The notes under the pieces: generated by a model
What the model saw: the letters and a program-made list of their open reading frames with translations, nothing else
What the model was told of the DNA's origin: nothing
Database searches by the model: none
In this document: positions 60,245 through 64,000 of the stretch, in pieces
How the letters are laid out: the number at the start of each line of letters is the position of its first letter
Position numbering within the stretch: the first letter of the stretch is position 1
Assembly: GCF_032854445.1 (NCBI RefSeq)
Contig: NW_027017953.1
Coordinates: 1,242,501-1,306,500, forward strand
Origin: Liolophura sinensis
Lineage: Eukaryota > Mollusca > Polyplacophora > Chitonida > Chitonidae
DNA length: 64,000 nt
Direction of reading: 5' to 3'
Position numbers and translations under genes: made by a program

Positions 60245-61880
60245 AGAAGGACACAGTGTCAACACTTCAACAAGGGCACAAAGTCAACATTTCAGCAAGG
60301 ACCCAAAGTCAACATTTCAGCAAGGACAAATAATCAACTTCAGCATGACATAGTCAACAAGTCAACATTTCAAAAAAGGACACAAACTCAACACTCCAGC
60401 AAGGACACAAAGTCAACACTTTAGCAAGGTTACAATTTCAACACTCCATGATGGACACAAAGAGAACCCTTAAGCTAGGACACAAAGTCAGTCATTCAGC
60501 AAAGACACAAAGTCAACATTTCAGTAAGGACACAATGTAAACTTCAGCAAGGACACAAAGACAACACTTCAACCAAGGACACAATGCCAACACCTCAGCA
60601 AATTACACAAAGCCTACACTTCAACAGGGACACAAAGTCAACACTCCAACAAGGACACAAAGCCGAAACACTTCAGCAAGGACCCAAAGTCAACACTTCT
60701 GCAAGGACACAAAGTCAACACTTCAGCAAGGATACAAAGTCAACACTTCAACAAGGACATAAAGGCAACACTTCAACAAGGACACAAAGTCAACACTTCA
60801 ACAAGGACACAAAGTCAACACTTCAGCAAAGGACATAAAGTCAACACTTCCACAAGGACACAAAGTCAACACTTCAGCAAGGACACAAAGTTAACACTTC
60901 AGCAGAGATACAAAGTCAACACTTCAGCAAGGATACAAGTCAACATTTCAACAAGGACACAAAGTCAACATTTCAACAAGGACACAAAGTCAAACACTTC
61001 AGCAAAGGACATAAACTCAACACTCCACCAAGGACACAATGTCAACACTTCAACAAGGACACAAAGTCAACACTTCAGCAAGGACACAAAGTCAACACTC
61101 CAGCAAGGATACAAAGTCAACACTTCAACAAGGGAATAAAGGCAACACTTCAACAAAGACACAAAGTTAAGACTTCAGCAAGGACAGAAAGTCAGTCCTT
61201 CAGCAAGGACACAAAGTCAACACTTCAGCAAGGATACAATGTCAACACCTCAACAAGGACATAAATTCAACACTTCAGCAAGGATACAATGTCAACACTC
61301 AACAAGGACACAAAGTCAACACTTCAGCAAGGACACAAAGTAAACACTTTAACAAGGACACAAACTCAAAACTACAGCAAGGACACAATTTCAACACTTT
61401 AGCAAATTACACAAAATCAACACTTCAACAAGGACACAAATTCAACTCTTCAACAAGGACACAAATTCAACACTGTAACAAAGGACACAAACTCAACACT
61501 TCAGCAAAGGACACAAACTCACCACTCCACCAAGGACACAAAGTCAACACTTCAATAAGGACCCAAAGCCAACTCTTCAATAAGGACACAAAGTCAACAC
61601 TTCAGCAAAGACACAAAGTCAACACTTCAGCAAAGGACATAAAGTCAACACTTCTGCAAGGACACAGTGTCAGCACTTCAACAAGGACACAAAGTCAACA
61701 CTTCAGAAAGGACACAAAGTCAACACTCCAGCAAGGATACAAAGTCAACATTTCAACAAGGACACAAAGTCAACATTTCACCAAGAAGACAAAGTCGACA
61801 CTTTAGCAAGAACACAAAGTCAGTTTTTCAGCAAAGGACACAAAGTGAACACTCCAGCAAGGACACAATGTCAACACTTT
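60245..61880. repeat. ~25-bp minisatellite, about 65 units
   Basis: Unit 'caaggacacaaagtcaacac' + 'ttcag', with frequent 1-2-bp length variants so that open frames stay short. Confidence 0.94.
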
Positions 61881-62184
61881 ACTGTCCAATTGTACTTTCA
61901 CCACAGGAGTTTTTTTCTCACTGCAAATACGGTAAATGCTTTGTTCACAAACATGACAATAAGGTAACAGGTCGCAAATGTCAGACCAGATGCCATAAAT
62001 CCTGACTGACTATGAGTCACCATTGTAAAGTGACTCGTTTTGGAATGGAAACAGCTCAAGCTGGGATTGTCTCCGTGTTGGGTACTAACATTTTTCAAAC
62101 AATTCTTTACTACTCGTACATATGACATAAAACAAGATTTTCTTATTTTCCCTCTATGTGTAGTGACCGGGAGAATTTGTACAT

Positions 62185-62330
62185 TTTGATTGCTGTTTCC
62201 CGTCGTACTCAAGATTATCTCACTCAAGTGGCAACGATCAGTTTTATTTGTAGAGGAAATCGGACAGCTCAGTGTAAGCCTCCTCCCGTGACATAGTAAC
62301 TGGAAAACCTTCCTACTTAAGCCCTATTTA
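62185..62330 (-). mobile_element. Degenerate SINE, reverse orientation
   Basis: 'tttcccgtcgtactcaagattatctcactcaagtggcaacgatc' and 'gaggaaatcggacagctcagtgtaagcc' resemble the SINE body; strongly diverged, tail lost. Confidence 0.6.
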
Positions 62331-62447
62331 CCTCACTTTTGAGAGGTACTTGTATTACTAGCTGGCTGGCTGACTGACCCAGTGACAAGGAATGTAGGCC
62401 TGCAGTATGTCTGAATACGTACAACACCTGGCCAGTCTATTCTAATG

Positions 62448-62505
62448 GTACTATAGTCGTGAAATATTCCCGAGTCGGGCGTAAAACAAAAATGAAATAA
62501 ATTTT
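62448..62505 (+). mobile_element. Degenerate SINE tail
   Basis: 'atagtcgtgaaatattcccgagtcgggcgtaaaacaaaaatgaaataaat' matches the tail with 10-15 changes. Confidence 0.6.
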
Positions 62506-63108
62506 TCAAGGTCAAACGATTTCAAAGTCAAACTTCTATTTTCGCCAAAGGAAACCTACACCCTTGCACAGTCATGTGATCACACAGGTTAATACACAAA
62601 ACATAACCCACAATTGTACCGACTGTATAAGTGTAGGACTTCACACTTTCCTAGATCTTTAGTGGTTTCTGTTATACGTCGTTTTGGGAATTGATCTTGC
62701 GATTATTAACCTGTAAATTTCTTATTGTTTGACGGCTCGTATGCAAATGTCTGTTTCGACGCATAGACTTACAGGCACACAATGTAATACCTTAACCCAG
62801 GGAGATATTCGATATCATTTCACTGGAAAATATGGGACAACAATAAGCCCGTTGTATAGTTCGGCGTTAAGTTTGCGCATGCGCGTTGCATGGTTGAAAA
62901 TAAATTATAGCAAGCAATTCACAAAAGATAAGGCTGTTCGCGGCAAGAGTGTATTATAAAATAAAAATCTAAACACACAAAATTGACAAAAGTAACTTTA
63001 GAACCTGTGAAAAGCGTTTCTATACCAGTGCTGAATATCAGGAAGTGGAGAGCTAGCTAGCCCTGTACCTGGGGTGGTGTAAATTATTGAGCTGCTGCAT
63101 GGTGTACA
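62506..63108. other. Intergenic, nothing recognised
   Basis: Single-copy sequence; a 76-codon ORF at 62729-62959 (+) has no recognisable features. Confidence 0.35.
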
Positions 63109-63109
63109 G

Positions 63110-63745
63110 CCAGTCAGCTAAAATATACAGCCTGACAACTGCCATGCACAGCTTGTCAAGTATCATGTACAGGCTGCCAACTGCCATATACAGCCTGTCA
63201 ACTGTCATACACAGCCCGACAACTGCCACATACAGCCTGTCAACAGCCATATACAGGGTGTCAACTGCCATATACAGGCTATTACCTGCCAGTTACAGCC
63301 CGTCAACTGCCATATACAGCATATCAACTGTCATATACAGCCTGTGAACTGTCATATACAGGATGTCATCTGCCACATGCAGCCTGTCAACTGCCCCATA
63401 CAAGCTGTCAACTGCCATACATAGGCTGTCAACTGCCATATACAAGCTGTCTGAGGCCATATACGGCATGCCATCTGTCATATAGAGCCTGTCAGCTGTC
63501 ATACACAGCCTGTCATCTGTCACATGCAGCCTGTAAACTGCCCCATAAGGGGTGTCACCTGCCATATACATGCTGTCAACTGCCATATGGAACATGTCAG
63601 TTGCCATATACAGTCTGTCAGTTGCCATATACAGCCTGTCAACTGGTTTTTAACTGCCATATACAGGCTGTCAACTGCCACACACAGCCCCTTAACTGCC
63701 ACACACAGCTCCTTCACTATCATATACAGGCTGTCAAATACGGAC
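63110..63745. repeat. ~21-bp minisatellite, about 30 units
   Basis: Unit 'cctgtcaactgccatataca' + 'g'. The period keeps both strands partly open. Confidence 0.94.
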
Positions 63746-63756
63746 AGCTGGCACAT

Positions 63757-64000
63757 GAGGGCCTCCGTGGCTCGGTTGGTTAGGGCGCTAGCGCAGCGTA
63801 ATGACCAGGAGCCTCTCACCAATGCGGTCGCTGTGAATTCAAGCCCTTGCTGGCTTCCTCTCCGACCGTAAGTGGGAAGGTCTGCCAGCAACCTGCGGAT
63901 GGTCGTGGGTTTCCCCCGGGCTGTCCCCGGTTTCCACCTACCATAATGCCGGCCGCCGTCGTATAAGTGAAATATTCTTGAGTACGGCGTAAAACACCAA
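63757..64000 (+). mobile_element. SINE, cut by the window end
   Basis: 'gggcctccgtggctcggttggttagggcgctagcgcagcg' head, full body and 'gagtacggcgtaaaacaccaa', where the window ends before the (AAAT)n tail. Confidence 0.93.

Overview
The window is eukaryotic (animal) genomic DNA. Coding sequence is split into short exons with GT/AG introns. Minisatellites fill most introns and intergenic space, and tRNA-derived SINEs and small inverted-repeat elements are scattered throughout. The recurrent SINE (tRNA-like head, a body ending in a 'gtacggcgtaaaacaccaatcaaataaataaata'-type tail) and the overall style suggest a lophotrochozoan, most probably a mollusc; this is an inference and the species cannot be named from the sequence.

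Layout. 1-10 kb: one possible intronless coiled-coil gene (353-796, +), then SINE fragments and a large 50-bp minisatellite (7.9-9.5 kb) with a higher-order 149-bp structure. 10.7-23.7 kb: a complete excitatory amino acid transporter gene (SLC1/EAAT family, + strand, 8 coding exons, 521 aa by my splice model). Its introns carry at least six minisatellites, one of which is built from the gene's own exon-5 splice acceptor. 23.8-54.1 kb: three paralogous minus-strand genes for secreted cysteine-rich proteins, called here A (39.9-42.1 kb, one domain), B (23.9-31.7 kb, two domains) and C (47.0-54.1 kb, three domains). Each domain has 12 cysteines (10 in one copy), looks like a von Willebrand factor C type fold, and is encoded by two exons in phase 1-2-1; the second exon is 92 nt in four of the six domains. 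All three genes start with a signal-peptide exon preceded by a TATA-like box. 55-64 kb: minisatellites, several full-length SINEs, and the last two recognisable exons of a minus-strand receptor-type protein tyrosine phosphatase second domain (58.3-59.35 kb), whose upstream exons are not visible and probably lie beyond the window.

The strongest unusual signals are: (1) minisatellites whose repeat unit includes a splice junction plus coding sequence (SLC1 exon 5 acceptor; gene B exon 4 end and donor; less clearly gene B exon 2 acceptor); (2) the three-gene cluster, which shows how a two-exon, phase-symmetric module can be multiplied 1-2-3 times; (3) a phosphatase domain with Lys in place of the P-loop Arg and no visible canonical donor between its last two exons; (4) tail-to-tail genes (SLC1 and B) whose poly(A) signals lie about 100 bp apart. 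Long open frames in the window are almost all artefacts of repeat units whose length is a multiple of three. The genes do not form an operon or a common pathway that can be read from the sequence; the transporter and phosphatase are membrane proteins, the cluster is secreted.
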